Assembly (NCBI RefSeq): GCF_003014695.1
Contig: NZ_PYAS01000010.1
Location: 248,001-312,000 of the forward strand
From: Dyadobacter jiangsuensis
GTDB lineage: Bacteria; Bacteroidota; Bacteroidia; Cytophagales; Spirosomataceae
Length of the DNA stretch: 64,000 nucleotides
Direction of reading: 5' to 3'
Position 1 is the first letter of the stretch. Every line of letters begins with the position of its first letter. Positions 50,356 through 60,703 of this stretch are shown here, in pieces. The notes under the pieces are model-generated. The model was not told the DNA's origin, did not search any database, and worked only from the letters and a program-made list of their open reading frames with translations. Position numbers and translations under genes: made by a program.

Positions 50356-51834
50356 TTATTTCATCCACCAAACCTTGGAAGTAAGCGGTACCAACGCAGG
50401 GGTATTCACGTTGCCGTCCCTTGAAACGGACGTGTACGGAATGCGTTTAGGAAGTGCGCCCTTATCCAGAACAGATTTTGCTGCCACAGTCCATTGTCCC
50501 GGTACGTAGCTCTCACTGGTCGTAGCCACTGCAGATTTTTCAGGATAGCCGGTGCGCGCCTGGTCCCAGAACGATTCGTATCCCTGACGGAACATGGCTA
50601 CCCATTTCTGAAAAATGATGGCTTTCAGTTTCGCTTCCGCATTGCCGGCTGATGGGTATTCGTAAACGCCACCTTTTGCGATCTTCTTCGCATCGAATAC
50701 GATATTGAATTTCGCATATGCGGCAGCCACCGCCTTATCATAGAACTCTTTCGCCTTGGCGTCGTTTCCGGTGCGCAGGTACGATTCCGAGAGCATGAAA
50801 TAGACCTCGTCGATGCTGAAAAAGTAGAATGGATCGGTAGCGGTCATTCTGGCAACGCTGGGAACATTCACGCCGACTCCGCTAAGGAAATCGCCCTGCT
50901 CCAATCCTGCCTGCCCTCCTGAACCTGGCGTGAAGTAAGCGGCAAGGCGGGCGTCGTCTGCGTTTGCCTGCAAATAGGTTTGAAGCGTACGGCTCAAACG
51001 CAGGTTGGATGACACGTTCAACTGGCGTACGTTGTTTTCATACAACGGGTTACTGCGGTTAGGCTCATCCACGAATTTGGTAATCGCAGCGTGATCTTCC
51101 AGAAACGGCGTATTGGCATCCAGCATCGCTTTGATAGCCGCAATAGCCTGTGCAGAGTTAGCGCTTGCTGTCTGGCGCAGATAAAGTTTCAGTTTCAACG
51201 TGTTTGCAAACCGTTTCCACTGATCAATCTGGTTAGCCGCGCTGGTTCCTCCGTAGATAAGGTCGGAGGCTACGGCTGTCGACTTGCCGTTGTTGAAATC
51301 GAGAGCCAGGGCCGCATCGAGTCTTTTCAGCAACTCTGCGTAAACAGCCGGACCGTCGTCGTATTTCGGTGCCTTGATAGATTCAACCTGCAATGCTTCG
51401 CTTAACGGGATCTTATCGAACCAGTCTGCCAGCATTTGAAAACCGTAAGTTTGAACAGCCACCGCTTGCAATACCATGTTGTTGTTGCCGCTCTCGGTAG
51501 CTTTCCGCTTCACGTCTTCGAAGTCGTTCAGGCCGCCTGCATATAATTCCGTCCAGGCGATATTGTAGTCGGCCGGTTGGAGATCATAAGAGTCGATACC
51601 GCGGTATTGGTTGGCAGAGTTGGATTGTGTCCAGTGCTGCGACCACAGACCACCGATGATGGCAAAATCGCCGCCTACGATACCGGCAACCGATGCCTGT
51701 GCCGCGGGTAGTACAAATTCGGGCGCTACGTTCGTCGGGTTGTTGGGGTCTTCGTTTACATCCAGCCAGTCGTTGCAGGAGCCCAGTGAAAGCGCGGCGA
51801 GCAGCAGGACACCATTTTTTATAATACTTTTCAT
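50356..51834 (-). CDS. SusD/RagB-family lipoprotein (SusD-like_2)
   Basis: A 492-residue lipoprotein with lipobox SLGSC (Cys20) followed by NDWLDVNEDPNNPT. Helical regions (WTELYAGGLNDFEDVKRKA) and the late segment FQKWVAMFRQGYESFWDQART fit the SusD-like_2 type. It partners the SusC encoded 11 bases upstream. The open frame runs back into the susC gene, but the signal peptide at 51834 fixes the start. Ligand unknown. Confidence 0.92.
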   Translation of the reverse strand: MKSIIKNGVLLLAALSLGSCNDWLDVNEDPNNPTNVAPEFVLPAAQASVAGIVGGDFAIIGGLWSQHWTQSNSANQYRGIDSYDLQPADYNIAWTELYAGGLNDFEDVKRKATESGNNNMVLQAVAVQTYGFQMLADWFDKIPLSEALQVESIKAPKYDDGPAVYAELLKRLDAALALDFNNGKSTAVASDLIYGGTSAANQIDQWKRFANTLKLKLYLRQTASANSAQAIAAIKAMLDANTPFLEDHAAITKFVDEPNRSNPLYENNVRQLNVSSNLRLSRTLQTYLQANADDARLAAYFTPGSGGQAGLEQGDFLSGVGVNVPSVARMTATDPFYFFSIDEVYFMLSESYLRTGNDAKAKEFYDKAVAAAYAKFNIVFDAKKIAKGGVYEYPSAGNAEAKLKAIIFQKWVAMFRQGYESFWDQARTGYPEKSAVATTSESYVPGQWTVAAKSVLDKGALPKRIPYTSVSRDGNVNTPALVPLTSKVWWMK

Positions 51835-51845
51835 TTGAATCCTGA

Positions 51846-54800
51846 TTAGAATGATAGATTTAACTGAACACCGTACGTTGCGGTAGAAGGACCGGCAGCG
51901 AATTCTCCATACAGGTTTTTCAGGCTGGTTCCGAACGTGTTGGCTTCGGGGTCTACTACGTGGTTGCCCTTGGGAGTCCACAATACGAGGTTACGACCAA
52001 ACACACCCACCGATGCACCTCTTACCGGCAGTTTAGCAAGTGCCTTCTTAGGTACCGAATAGGTGAGTGACACGTTTCTCAGTTTGAAGAATGTCTTCGG
52101 CAGCACGTGATTGTATTCGTTTGCCGACGTTGATCCACCGTAGTAAGTGAATACATCCGCACGGGACACCGGCGTGGTGTTAGGTGCATAACCTTCGTCT
52201 GTTTTGACTACCGAACCCGGCACAACAAACGGCTCGCGGTCATTGTATTGCGACATGTAAGCGTTTCCGTTGAAGTAGTTCAAACGAGCGGTGTAAGAAT
52301 AGAACACCCCGCCATTACGATAGTCGCCATTCGCGCTGAATTTGAAACCTTTATAATCCAGGTAGGTGGATATCCCCAAAGTATAGTTCGGGTTGATCGA
52401 ACCTCTGTATGTTTCTTCCGAGCTCACCAACGGCAGACCGGTTGATGCATTTACGATGGTATTTCCGTTTGGATCACGCTGTACATCCGGCGAGTAGATG
52501 GCACCCAGCGGCTTACCTACCACCGCGCGCAGCTTCACATTGTAGCTGCTGTTGAGCAGGATATTTCCTGAACCGCCTTCCAGACCGAGTGATTCCACCT
52601 CGTTCCAGATCTTGTTATAGTTCACCGTAACCCCCCATTCCAGTTTCTCTGTACGAACCGGAATCAGGTTCAATGCCAGCTCAACCCCTTTGTTTCTCAC
52701 GCTACCCAGGTTCACAGTTTGCGTAGTAGCACCTGTTGCGGGTTCGAGGGCGAGGCTGATGATCTGGTTTTTAGTCAGCTTGTTGTAGTAGCTCAAATCA
52801 AGTCCGACGCGTCTTCCGAAGAAGCCCAGTTCAAGACCACCTTCGTATTCTGTTGAAATCTCAGGTTTCAGATTCTGGTTTCCAAGGTTGTTCGATACCT
52901 CGTACGCGTTCAGGCCGCCGAATGGGAAGTTGATATTACCAAATCCACCCGCACGAACCGAGCCCGGCACGTATACCGAATAAACCTGATAAGGATCGGC
53001 GTCGTTACCCGCAGATGCAGCCGCAAAACGTACTTTCACGAAAGGAATTTCTGCCGGCAATTTGAATACATCCGACAATACAGCACTGATGCTCGCACTT
53101 GGATAGAAGTAGGAGTTTTTGCCCTTTGGCAGCGTACTGGTCCAGTCGTTACGTGCACCCACTGTGAGATACAACCAGTTGTCGAAACCGAAGGTAGCCT
53201 GACCGTAGATACCCACGAGGCGACGCTTGCTGGTTGTTGCAAATGTGGTGGGCGTCACAGAACTGTTCGAAAGGTTGTAAAAACCAGGAAGGTCGAGGTT
53301 AGTCACTTTCGCAAAGTTCGTTTGCGCAGTTCTTTCATTCAGGTTATGTCCAAAGAATGCCTGCACATCGAAACGCGATCCGAAGTTGTGTTTGAAATTG
53401 AAGATCAGATCGCTGTTGAACTGGCGGTTCTGCCGTGCCAGTTGCGACACCCCACCGAAAACGTCGTTCGCTGAGCTGTTGGGAGCGCTGTCGGAGATCT
53501 TACCAACATTACCCCAGTCTTTCTGAAATGCATCAGAATAGTCACCACCAACTCTATATCTCACATCCAGGTTTTTCAGCAGCTGATAGCCAAACTCGAT
53601 GTTACCGAAAATGCGGTCTTCGTCGTAGTTGTTACCCTGGTTGTACAATGTCCAGTAAGGATTCTGAGCGTATGGCGTAAAATAATTATCCAACGTCATG
53701 AACTTGTAGTAAGGACTGTTGGGATCCAGCAATGCTTTTGAATCCACGATCGAGTGGTCGCGCGGGATCTGGATGATCTCCTGCCATACCACTTTACCGC
53801 CACCCGCATCGTCGCCCTGACCGGTCGCAACTGCTTTCTGGTTCTTATGTACGTAGTTGATATTGGAGTTCACCGAGAACTTATCCAGTTTCAAACCACC
53901 ATTCAAGCTCAATGTGTTACGCTTGTAGGAGTCGGCGTTGGTAGGAACTACGCCGTCTGCTGTCGCATTCGAATAGGCTACGCGGTAGTTGGCCGTTTCT
54001 GTGCCACCTGAAACCGCGATGCTGTTGTTCCATTCGTAACCTTTGTCGAAAAAGTCTTTCAGGTTGTCTTCCTGCGCCGAGAAAGGTTTCAGCATTTGGG
54101 AGTTATCAACAACGTTACCCCAAAGGCGTGGCTTGCCATCCAGTTTCGGTCCCCAAGAACCATTTTCAATGCGGTCGAACAAGCCGCTCCATCCCTGGCC
54201 GTATGTATTCTGCAGGTGTGGAACACGCAATACCTGTGATCTCGCAAACGATGATGAAATGTCAACCTGTGTCTTGCCGGATTTACCTCTTTTGGTAGTG
54301 ATCAGGATCGCACCGTTGGCTGCGCGGCTACCGTACAATGCGGATGCCGAAATACCTTTCAGTACGGTAATGCTTTCAATCTCGTTAGGGTTGATATCGT
54401 TCATCTGGTTACCGAAGTCCATCGAACGGTTGAAGTCATCGTTGCCGTTTTGCGCATTGGTTGATGAAGTGTTACCACGGTTGTTCATCGGCACACCGTC
54501 AATCACGAACAGCGGCTGGTTGTTACCGGTCACAGAGTTGAAACCGCGGATGTTGAGGACGGTCGACGCTCCCGGTGCTCCCGATGCGGTATTTACAGAC
54601 AGACCCGGCACACGCGCGTTGAGCGCATCGAGCGGGCTGGTGTTACGGGCCTCTGTGATGGATGTATTGGCAATGGTGGCGGTACTGTAACCGAGCGACT
54701 TGCGTTCGCGCGAAATACCGAGTGCAGTTACGACCACCTCACCGAGTTGCTGGGCATCCGCCACGAGCGTCACGTTGATCGTCGATTTCGAGCCGACCAC

Positions 54801-55049
54801 GATGCTCTGGCTGAGATAACCTACAAATGAGAACACGAGTGTTCCGGAAGAGGGGGCTGTAATGGTGTACTTACCGTCGATATCAGTCGTGATACCTCTG
54901 GTTGTACCTTTCAGGGTGATGTTTACACCGGGGAGCACGCTTCCGTCGTCGGCGGTCACAACTCCCGATACTTGTTTATCCTGGGCAAAAGCCTGCCAGC
55001 CAGGAATCAATAAGCACCCTAAGAATAGAAACAGTAGAGTCTTTCTCAT
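51846..55049 (-). CDS. SusC/RagA TonB-linked outer-membrane receptor
   Basis: A 1067-residue receptor: signal peptide (1-23, QAFAQ), CarboxypepD_reg domain (about 26-105, GVVTADDGSVLPGVNITLKG), linker LGEVVVTALGISRERKSLGYS, plug with FVIDGVPMNNRG and SITVLKGISASALYGSRAANG, and a large barrel ending GVQLNLSF. No STN domain, so it is not a direct sigma-signalling receptor. First gene of a four-gene operon transcribed from a canonical promoter. Closely similar in its N-terminal half to the divergent receptor at 55827. Confidence 0.94.
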   Translation of the reverse strand: MRKTLLFLFLGCLLIPGWQAFAQDKQVSGVVTADDGSVLPGVNITLKGTTRGITTDIDGKYTITAPSSGTLVFSFVGYLSQSIVVGSKSTINVTLVADAQQLGEVVVTALGISRERKSLGYSTATIANTSITEARNTSPLDALNARVPGLSVNTASGAPGASTVLNIRGFNSVTGNNQPLFVIDGVPMNNRGNTSSTNAQNGNDDFNRSMDFGNQMNDINPNEIESITVLKGISASALYGSRAANGAILITTKRGKSGKTQVDISSSFARSQVLRVPHLQNTYGQGWSGLFDRIENGSWGPKLDGKPRLWGNVVDNSQMLKPFSAQEDNLKDFFDKGYEWNNSIAVSGGTETANYRVAYSNATADGVVPTNADSYKRNTLSLNGGLKLDKFSVNSNINYVHKNQKAVATGQGDDAGGGKVVWQEIIQIPRDHSIVDSKALLDPNSPYYKFMTLDNYFTPYAQNPYWTLYNQGNNYDEDRIFGNIEFGYQLLKNLDVRYRVGGDYSDAFQKDWGNVGKISDSAPNSSANDVFGGVSQLARQNRQFNSDLIFNFKHNFGSRFDVQAFFGHNLNERTAQTNFAKVTNLDLPGFYNLSNSSVTPTTFATTSKRRLVGIYGQATFGFDNWLYLTVGARNDWTSTLPKGKNSYFYPSASISAVLSDVFKLPAEIPFVKVRFAAASAGNDADPYQVYSVYVPGSVRAGGFGNINFPFGGLNAYEVSNNLGNQNLKPEISTEYEGGLELGFFGRRVGLDLSYYNKLTKNQIISLALEPATGATTQTVNLGSVRNKGVELALNLIPVRTEKLEWGVTVNYNKIWNEVESLGLEGGSGNILLNSSYNVKLRAVVGKPLGAIYSPDVQRDPNGNTIVNASTGLPLVSSEETYRGSINPNYTLGISTYLDYKGFKFSANGDYRNGGVFYSYTARLNYFNGNAYMSQYNDREPFVVPGSVVKTDEGYAPNTTPVSRADVFTYYGGSTSANEYNHVLPKTFFKLRNVSLTYSVPKKALAKLPVRGASVGVFGRNLVLWTPKGNHVVDPEANTFGTSLKNLYGEFAAGPSTATYGVQLNLSF

Positions 55050-55099
55050 ACAAAGGATTTAAAGTTTGTTTAAATAGGATATTAATTGCGTCAAGGTTA

Positions 55100-55130
55100 C
55101 AAAAATAATTCTTGTTTCAATCAATTACAA
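55100..55130 (-). promoter_or_regulatory. promoter of the left SusCD operon
   Basis: On the minus strand TTG (55128-55130), 20 bases, then TATTTTTG (55100-55107), an exact Bacteroidota promoter pattern, about 50 bases upstream of the SusC start. Confidence 0.68.
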
Positions 55131-55753
55131 TGCCGTCCAAATCAATGCCCAGAATATAATTTGGCATAAACCGGGTTTCATTATCAGTTTGTTAGCAGGA
55201 ACGATAAAAACACCTCCATAAACGTATTTGTTAGAACTTCATGCTTTCTGCGTATTCGCAATCAAAATTGCAACGCCTACTTCCTTTCCTTAGATGATTT
55301 TCAAACAATTCAAATATTTGCTAAAAGCAGCTAACTGTGGAGGGTGTAGTTTTTGGGTCGAAAATGACCCGTTTTGGGGGCTTAAAAATTTATATTAAGC
55401 TACAAACAATATTAAAAAAATGCAAATATTTATCAAAAATTCCTCGATAGCCCCGCATTCTTAATCCACTCACTTTTTCAGAATCGCTTTATTTAGATTC
55501 ATTCTTTAATTACGCCGCGTATACGGATACCGTAATTCAAGTAGCCATATTTTCACTACGGGGCATGTTTTTCCCAATAAATGTAAATTCCTCAAAAAAA
55601 GACATCTATTGTTAACATTTAGTTAAAATCAAGCCGGTTTTTGAAAATTTCACATATTTGAAAAAATTGCAAAAAATCACGACTTCTACATAGAAAATTC
55701 TTCATATCGGGCAGTCAAGCCAAAGTAAATTTTGAAATTTCGCAATGAAAAGG
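55131..55753. other. AT-rich control region between divergent SusCD operons
   Basis: About 620 bases between the two promoters, strongly AT-rich with many A and T tracts and no open frame of plausible coding character. It contains runs such as TTTGAAAAAATTGCAAAAAATC near 55657 and no obvious long inverted repeat. It most likely holds binding sites for regulators of one or both operons, and these cannot be identified by eye. Confidence 0.5.
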
Positions 55754-55783
55754 TTGTACTGGTTAAACTAATAGTTATTTTTG
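55754..55783 (+). promoter_or_regulatory. promoter of the right SusCD operon
   Basis: TTG (55754-55756), 19 bases, then TATTTTTG (55776-55783), an exact match in sequence and spacing, 43 bases before the SusC ATG. Confidence 0.7.
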
Positions 55784-55826
55784 CAACAGTATGTTTACAT
55801 AACAAACCTAACTTTAAACTTAATTT

Positions 55827-58800
55827 ATGAGGAAGATTTTATGCTCCTTAATGGGCTGTTTGCTGCTATTTGTGACGCAGCTTCACGCCCAGGATCTCGC
55901 GGTGACCGGCAAGGTCACAGCCGACGACGGCTCGACACTTCCGGGTGTTAACATTTCTTTGAAAGGTACTACTCGCGGTACCACCACCGATACCCAGGGC
56001 CAGTACACTATTTCCACCTCAGCCGGGGCTACGCTTGTTTTTAGTTTTATCGGTTTTCAAACACAGGAAGTGATCGTCGGAAACCAGACTGTCGTCAACG
56101 TAACGCTAAAAAGTGACGTCAGCCAGCTTCAGGAGGTTGTAGTAACAGCCCTCGGACAAGAGCGTAAAAGAAATGAGCTTGTTTACGCGGCCCAGCAGAT
56201 CAACAACGAGCAGATCGTACAGGCCCGTAACCCGAACGTAATGAACGCGCTCGCTGGTAAAATCGCCGGTCTTGATATCAAAACCAACAACAACATGGGT
56301 GGTTCGACCAGTGCGATCATCCGTGGTTACAAATCCATCACCGGTAACAACCAGGCATTGTGGGTAATCGACGGTGTACCTGTTACCAACGCCAACACCA
56401 ACTCGACCGACCAGCAGACAGGTCGCGCCGGTACCGACTACGGTAATGCTGCTTCCGATATCAACCCGGACAACATCGCGTCTGTGAACGTATTGAAAGG
56501 TGCTGCGGCTACTGCACTTTACGGTTCGCGTGCCTCCAACGGGGTAATCCTCGTGACTACGAAACAAGGTCGTAAAAACAGCTTCGACGTAACCGTAAAC
56601 AGCGGTGTTACCTGGGGCAAGATCGACAAGAGCACTTATGTAAAATACCAGAAAGAATATGGTGCGGGTTACGGCGGCGATGGCGCGAAAGATCAATTCT
56701 ACCGCGGCAACCTCGGCTCAGGCGAGGGGGATATCGCTGTATTTGATGCAGATGCGTCATTTGGAGCGAAATTCGATCCAAACAGACTGGTTTACCAATG
56801 GGATGCGATCGACCCAACCTCTCCTACATACGGCAAAATGACCCCATGGGTTGCCGCTAAAAACGGTCCGGATGCATTCTTCGAAACAGCCGTAACATCC
56901 AACCAGAGCGTAAACATCCTGGGTGGTGGCGAAAACACGACATTTAAAGTAGGTTATACCCGCAGCGACGAGAAAGGTGTACTTCCAAATAGTAAGCTGG
57001 GCAAAAACCTTTTCAACTTCTCGGCTTCATTTGACCTGACCAAGAAACTGACGATCTCTGCCAATGCCAACTACTCACAAGTGAAAGGTATGGGACGTTA
57101 CGGAACGGGTTATGACGGTAAAAACCCTAACCAGCAGTTCAGACAGTGGTTCCAGACCAACGTCGACCTGCTCGAACAAAAAGCGGCTTACTTCAGAAAC
57201 AGACAGGATGTAACCTGGAACTGGGGAGATCCAACCGCTCCATTCGATGACAACGGCCCGATTTACTCGGAAAACCCTTACTTCGCACGTTACGAAAACT
57301 TCTCGAACGACTCGCGTGACAACTTCTTCGGCTATGCTGCGGCAGTTTACAAAATCGCTCCATGGATTGACCTGACAACACGTTTTGCCTACAACGGCAC
57401 ACAGGATATGCAGGAAGAGCGCATCGCATTCGGCAGCTCCGATCCAGCACAATACAAGCGCTTCAACAGAGGCTTTAACGAGACCAACCTTGATGTGATC
57501 TTCAACTTCCGCAAAGCGATTACAAAGGACATTAACTTCTCCGGTTTGGCAGGTGGAAGCATGCGCCGCTCGACAGAAAACTCGATCCGCGCTCAAACAA
57601 ACGGCGGTATGGTCGTTCCGGGCCTGTTCTCGCTTTCGAACTCGGCTAACCCGATTGAAGCGCCTACCGAAGCTTACAGAAGAATTGGCGTGGACGGTCT
57701 TTATGCACAGGCTTCATTTGGCTACAAAGACCTCGTAAACCTTGACCTGACCGCAAGACAGGACAAATCGACTACGCTCAGCAAAAACAACAACACCTAT
57801 TTCTACCCTGCGATAGGTGCGAACTTCAACATTTCGAACCTCGAAGCACTGAAAAGACTTGGTTGGTTGACAATGGCGAAACTGAGCGCCAACTACGCAG
57901 AAGTAGGTAACGATGCTCCATGGGGCAGTACTCTGGACGTGTACGACAAGCCAACCGGCCTCGGCAACATCCCTTACTTCACGCTGAGAAACACCAAAAA
58001 CAACCCGGACCTGAAACCGGAAAGAACGAAAAACTACGAATTCGGTCTTGAATCCGCATTCCTGAACGACCGTGTAGGTTTTAACTTCACCTACTACCGC
58101 TCGGCAACCCTTGATCAGATCCTTCCGGTATCGATCACCGCTGCAACCGGTTACGCATTCCGTTATGTAAACTCGGGTGAAGTACAAAACAAGGGTATTG
58201 AAATCTCCGCATACGTAACGCCAATCAAAGTTCAGGACTTCTCATGGACCCTGAATGTGAACTTTGCAAGAAACCGTAACAAGGTGATCAGTCTTTACGG
58301 AGAAGGTGCTACCAAAGTAACCAACGTACAGATTGCGAGTCTTCAGGGAGGTGTTTCTATCAACGCGGCGGAAGGACAGCCATTCGGCGTAATTCGCGGA
58401 ACGAACTTCGTATACCACGAAGGAACCGGCCAGAAAGTGGTTAAAACCAACGGTATTTACGCGGCTACTTCCAGCTCATCGGAAATCATCGGCAACCCGA
58501 ACCCGGACTGGATCGGCGGTGTGAGCAACACATTGAAATACAAAACATTGTCACTGAGCTTCCTACTTGACATCCGTCATGGCGGCGATGTATGGTCATT
58601 GGATCAATGGTATGGTGAAGGAACCGGTCTTTATCCGATCACCGCTGGTTTGAACGAGCTGGGCAATCCTAAGAGATCACCTGTTGCACAAGGTGGTGGT
58701 GTGTTGTTCCCGGGTGTACAAGCCGACGGAACACCTAACACTGTACGTGCGGCTAACGTAGACGGAAACGGTGCAACTGCATACGGTTATCCTGGCAACC

Positions 58801-59081
58801 CGCCAAGAGCGATGTACATTTACGACGCGAGCTACATCAAACTGAGAGAAGTTGCGCTTACCTACGCGCTTCCACAGGCGATCGTAAGCAAACTGCGTGC
58901 GTTCAAGGAGATCGACATCTCGGTGATCGGACGTAACCTTTGGATCATTCACAAAAATATGGAATTCCAAGATCCTGAAGAAGGTCTGGGCTCAGGTTTG
59001 CTGAATGGTGCGGGCGGTTACCAAAGCGGTGCTTACCCGGCTGTAAGAAACTATGGTTTCAATGTTAAATTCCGTTTCTAA
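55827..59081 (+). CDS. SusC/RagA TonB-linked outer-membrane receptor
   Basis: A 1084-residue receptor: signal peptide (1-22, QLHAQ), CarboxypepD_reg (about 25-105, GKVTADDGSTLPGVNISLKG), linker LQEVVVTALGQERKRNELVY, plug with WVIDGVPVTNAN and SVNVLKGAAATALYGSRASNG, and a barrel ending YGFNVKFRF. No STN domain. Codons are dominated by C-ending AAC, TAC and TTC and by CGT and GGT, unlike the neighbouring receptor at 60728, which suggests high expression. SusD follows after five bases. Confidence 0.94.
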   Translation: MRKILCSLMGCLLLFVTQLHAQDLAVTGKVTADDGSTLPGVNISLKGTTRGTTTDTQGQYTISTSAGATLVFSFIGFQTQEVIVGNQTVVNVTLKSDVSQLQEVVVTALGQERKRNELVYAAQQINNEQIVQARNPNVMNALAGKIAGLDIKTNNNMGGSTSAIIRGYKSITGNNQALWVIDGVPVTNANTNSTDQQTGRAGTDYGNAASDINPDNIASVNVLKGAAATALYGSRASNGVILVTTKQGRKNSFDVTVNSGVTWGKIDKSTYVKYQKEYGAGYGGDGAKDQFYRGNLGSGEGDIAVFDADASFGAKFDPNRLVYQWDAIDPTSPTYGKMTPWVAAKNGPDAFFETAVTSNQSVNILGGGENTTFKVGYTRSDEKGVLPNSKLGKNLFNFSASFDLTKKLTISANANYSQVKGMGRYGTGYDGKNPNQQFRQWFQTNVDLLEQKAAYFRNRQDVTWNWGDPTAPFDDNGPIYSENPYFARYENFSNDSRDNFFGYAAAVYKIAPWIDLTTRFAYNGTQDMQEERIAFGSSDPAQYKRFNRGFNETNLDVIFNFRKAITKDINFSGLAGGSMRRSTENSIRAQTNGGMVVPGLFSLSNSANPIEAPTEAYRRIGVDGLYAQASFGYKDLVNLDLTARQDKSTTLSKNNNTYFYPAIGANFNISNLEALKRLGWLTMAKLSANYAEVGNDAPWGSTLDVYDKPTGLGNIPYFTLRNTKNNPDLKPERTKNYEFGLESAFLNDRVGFNFTYYRSATLDQILPVSITAATGYAFRYVNSGEVQNKGIEISAYVTPIKVQDFSWTLNVNFARNRNKVISLYGEGATKVTNVQIASLQGGVSINAAEGQPFGVIRGTNFVYHEGTGQKVVKTNGIYAATSSSSEIIGNPNPDWIGGVSNTLKYKTLSLSFLLDIRHGGDVWSLDQWYGEGTGLYPITAGLNELGNPKRSPVAQGGGVLFPGVQADGTPNTVRAANVDGNGATAYGYPGNPPRAMYIYDASYIKLREVALTYALPQAIVSKLRAFKEIDISVIGRNLWIIHKNMEFQDPEEGLGSGLLNGAGGYQSGAYPAVRNYGFNVKFRF

Positions 59082-59086
59082 GCGAT

Positions 59087-60523
59087 ATGAAAAAATTAAT
59101 CATTCTCTTTCTCCCGTTCCTGATGCTGACGGCCTGCGTCGACAGCCTGGACGATTATAATGTGGATACCAAGCGTCCGTCTACGGCACCGCCTGTTACC
59201 TTTTTCTCGAATGCCTTGAAAGGCCTGGCCGACACGCTCACCAGCCCGAACGTCAATGTAAACAACTATCGTTTGTATGTTCAGCACTGGACGACAACCA
59301 CTTACCTGGATGAGCCTCGCTATAACGTTACTGCCCGTATCATTCCGGAATCATTCTGGCGCGGATTGTACAAAGGCGTAATTTCCGATTTGAATGAGTC
59401 GAGAAGGCTTATCAACGCGGACGCTCTTCTGTTGCCAGCTACGAAGGACGTGCAGTTGGCACAAATCGAAATCGTAGAGATCATGACGTGGGCTGCATTG
59501 GTAAATACTTTCGGAAACATTCCATATTCCGAAGCTATGAACCCGGAAAACCCGCTGCCTAAGTACGACGATGCGAAAACGATCTATGACGCCCTGCTGG
59601 TACGCCTCGATGCGGCACTGCCAAAACTCGAATCGAAGGGAACACCATTCGGCGGCGGCGACCTGCTTTACAAAGGGAATATTCCGAAATGGGTAAAATT
59701 CGGTAACTCACTGAAACTGAAGCTGGCGATGATCATCGCTGACAGTGATCCGGAAAAAGCGAAAAAGCTGGTAGCCGAGGCTGCACCGAAAGTATTCACC
59801 AGCAATGCGGATAAAGCGGCTTTCCCATTCATTTCGACACCGCCGAACTACAACCCGATCGCCCAGAACATGAACTCGCTTTACACGAGCCGCCAGGATT
59901 TCATCCCTGCCGCAACCATCGTGACGCCAATGAACGAGTTGAATGATCCGAGAAGACCTTTCTTCTTTACCACGCTCAACGACAAATACGTGGGTGGACA
60001 GTACGGTTTCTTGAACACATATTCTGCATTCTCACACGTGAGCGACAAGATCATCGATCCTGCTTTCGAAGGTCTGCTGCTTGACTACTCGGAAGTAGAA
60101 TTCCTGCTTGCAGAAGCTGTTGAAAGAGGTTTCATCACCGGCTCGGCTGCCGACCACTACAACAAGGCTGTTACGGCGTCAATCACTTACTGGGGTGGCA
60201 CCGCGGCGGAAGCCACAGCATACCTGGCTCAGCCTAAGGTAGCATACGCAACTGCAACCGGTAACTGGAAAGAGAAAATCGGATTCCAGAAATGGATCGC
60301 TCTTTACAACAGAGGATGGGAGTCGTGGGTTGAATGGAGAAGACTTGACTATCCGAAACTGTCTCCTCCGTCAGGTGGAAACGTACCGGCCGGTCTTGCA
60401 ATTCCAGTGCGCATGATCTACCCGATCGTGGAACAAACCCTCAACGGTGCTAACCGCGAAGCTGCGGCAGGTGCTATTGGCGGCGACCTTGCTTCGACCA
60501 AATTGTGGTGGGATAAATTCTGA
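59087..60523 (+). CDS. SusD/RagB-family lipoprotein (SusD-like_2)
   Basis: A 478-residue lipoprotein with lipobox MLTAC (Cys17) followed by VDSLDDYN. Features include the early LYVQHWTTTTYLDEPRYN, TWAALVNTFGNIPYSEAM, and the C-terminal IGFQKWIALYNRGWESWVEWRR, which marks the SusD-like_2 subgroup. Surface-exposed lid for the SusC encoded five bases upstream. A strong terminator follows, so the operon is SusC-SusD only. Confidence 0.93.
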   Translation: MKKLIILFLPFLMLTACVDSLDDYNVDTKRPSTAPPVTFFSNALKGLADTLTSPNVNVNNYRLYVQHWTTTTYLDEPRYNVTARIIPESFWRGLYKGVISDLNESRRLINADALLLPATKDVQLAQIEIVEIMTWAALVNTFGNIPYSEAMNPENPLPKYDDAKTIYDALLVRLDAALPKLESKGTPFGGGDLLYKGNIPKWVKFGNSLKLKLAMIIADSDPEKAKKLVAEAAPKVFTSNADKAAFPFISTPPNYNPIAQNMNSLYTSRQDFIPAATIVTPMNELNDPRRPFFFTTLNDKYVGGQYGFLNTYSAFSHVSDKIIDPAFEGLLLDYSEVEFLLAEAVERGFITGSAADHYNKAVTASITYWGGTAAEATAYLAQPKVAYATATGNWKEKIGFQKWIALYNRGWESWVEWRRLDYPKLSPPSGGNVPAGLAIPVRMIYPIVEQTLNGANREAAAGAIGGDLASTKLWWDKF

Positions 60524-60544
60524 TATCCGAACCAGGAATATGCA

Positions 60545-60577
60545 GAAAGGCGGGCTTCGGTCCGCCTTTCTTTTTTT
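60545..60577 (+). terminator. terminator of the right SusCD operon
   Basis: An 11-base stem (60545-60555 with 60560-60570, GAAAGGCGGGC) closed by a TTCG loop with one G-T pair, followed by seven T residues, 22 bases after the SusD stop. Confidence 0.92.
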
Positions 60578-60689
60578 GTAGTAATCACAATCCGCCCGGG
60601 GGTAGTATACCGGTTAAAAGCTCAACCCCGCCGGACGCTGGATGCATGCCGGATATGCGCTTTTGATCATTGTAAATTCAGAGTCATAA

Positions 60690-60703
60690 GGTTTTCGAAA
60701 ACC
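60690..60703. promoter_or_regulatory. perfect palindrome upstream of the last SusC gene
   Basis: GGTTTTCGAAAACC is self-complementary over 14 bases and lies 24 bases before the SusC ATG. TTTG at 60662-60665 is 20 bases upstream of a TAAGGTTT-like sequence that overlaps the palindrome, so this may be a promoter with an operator across its -7 element. The rest of the 204-base gap holds the preceding terminator and nothing else I can support. Confidence 0.4.
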
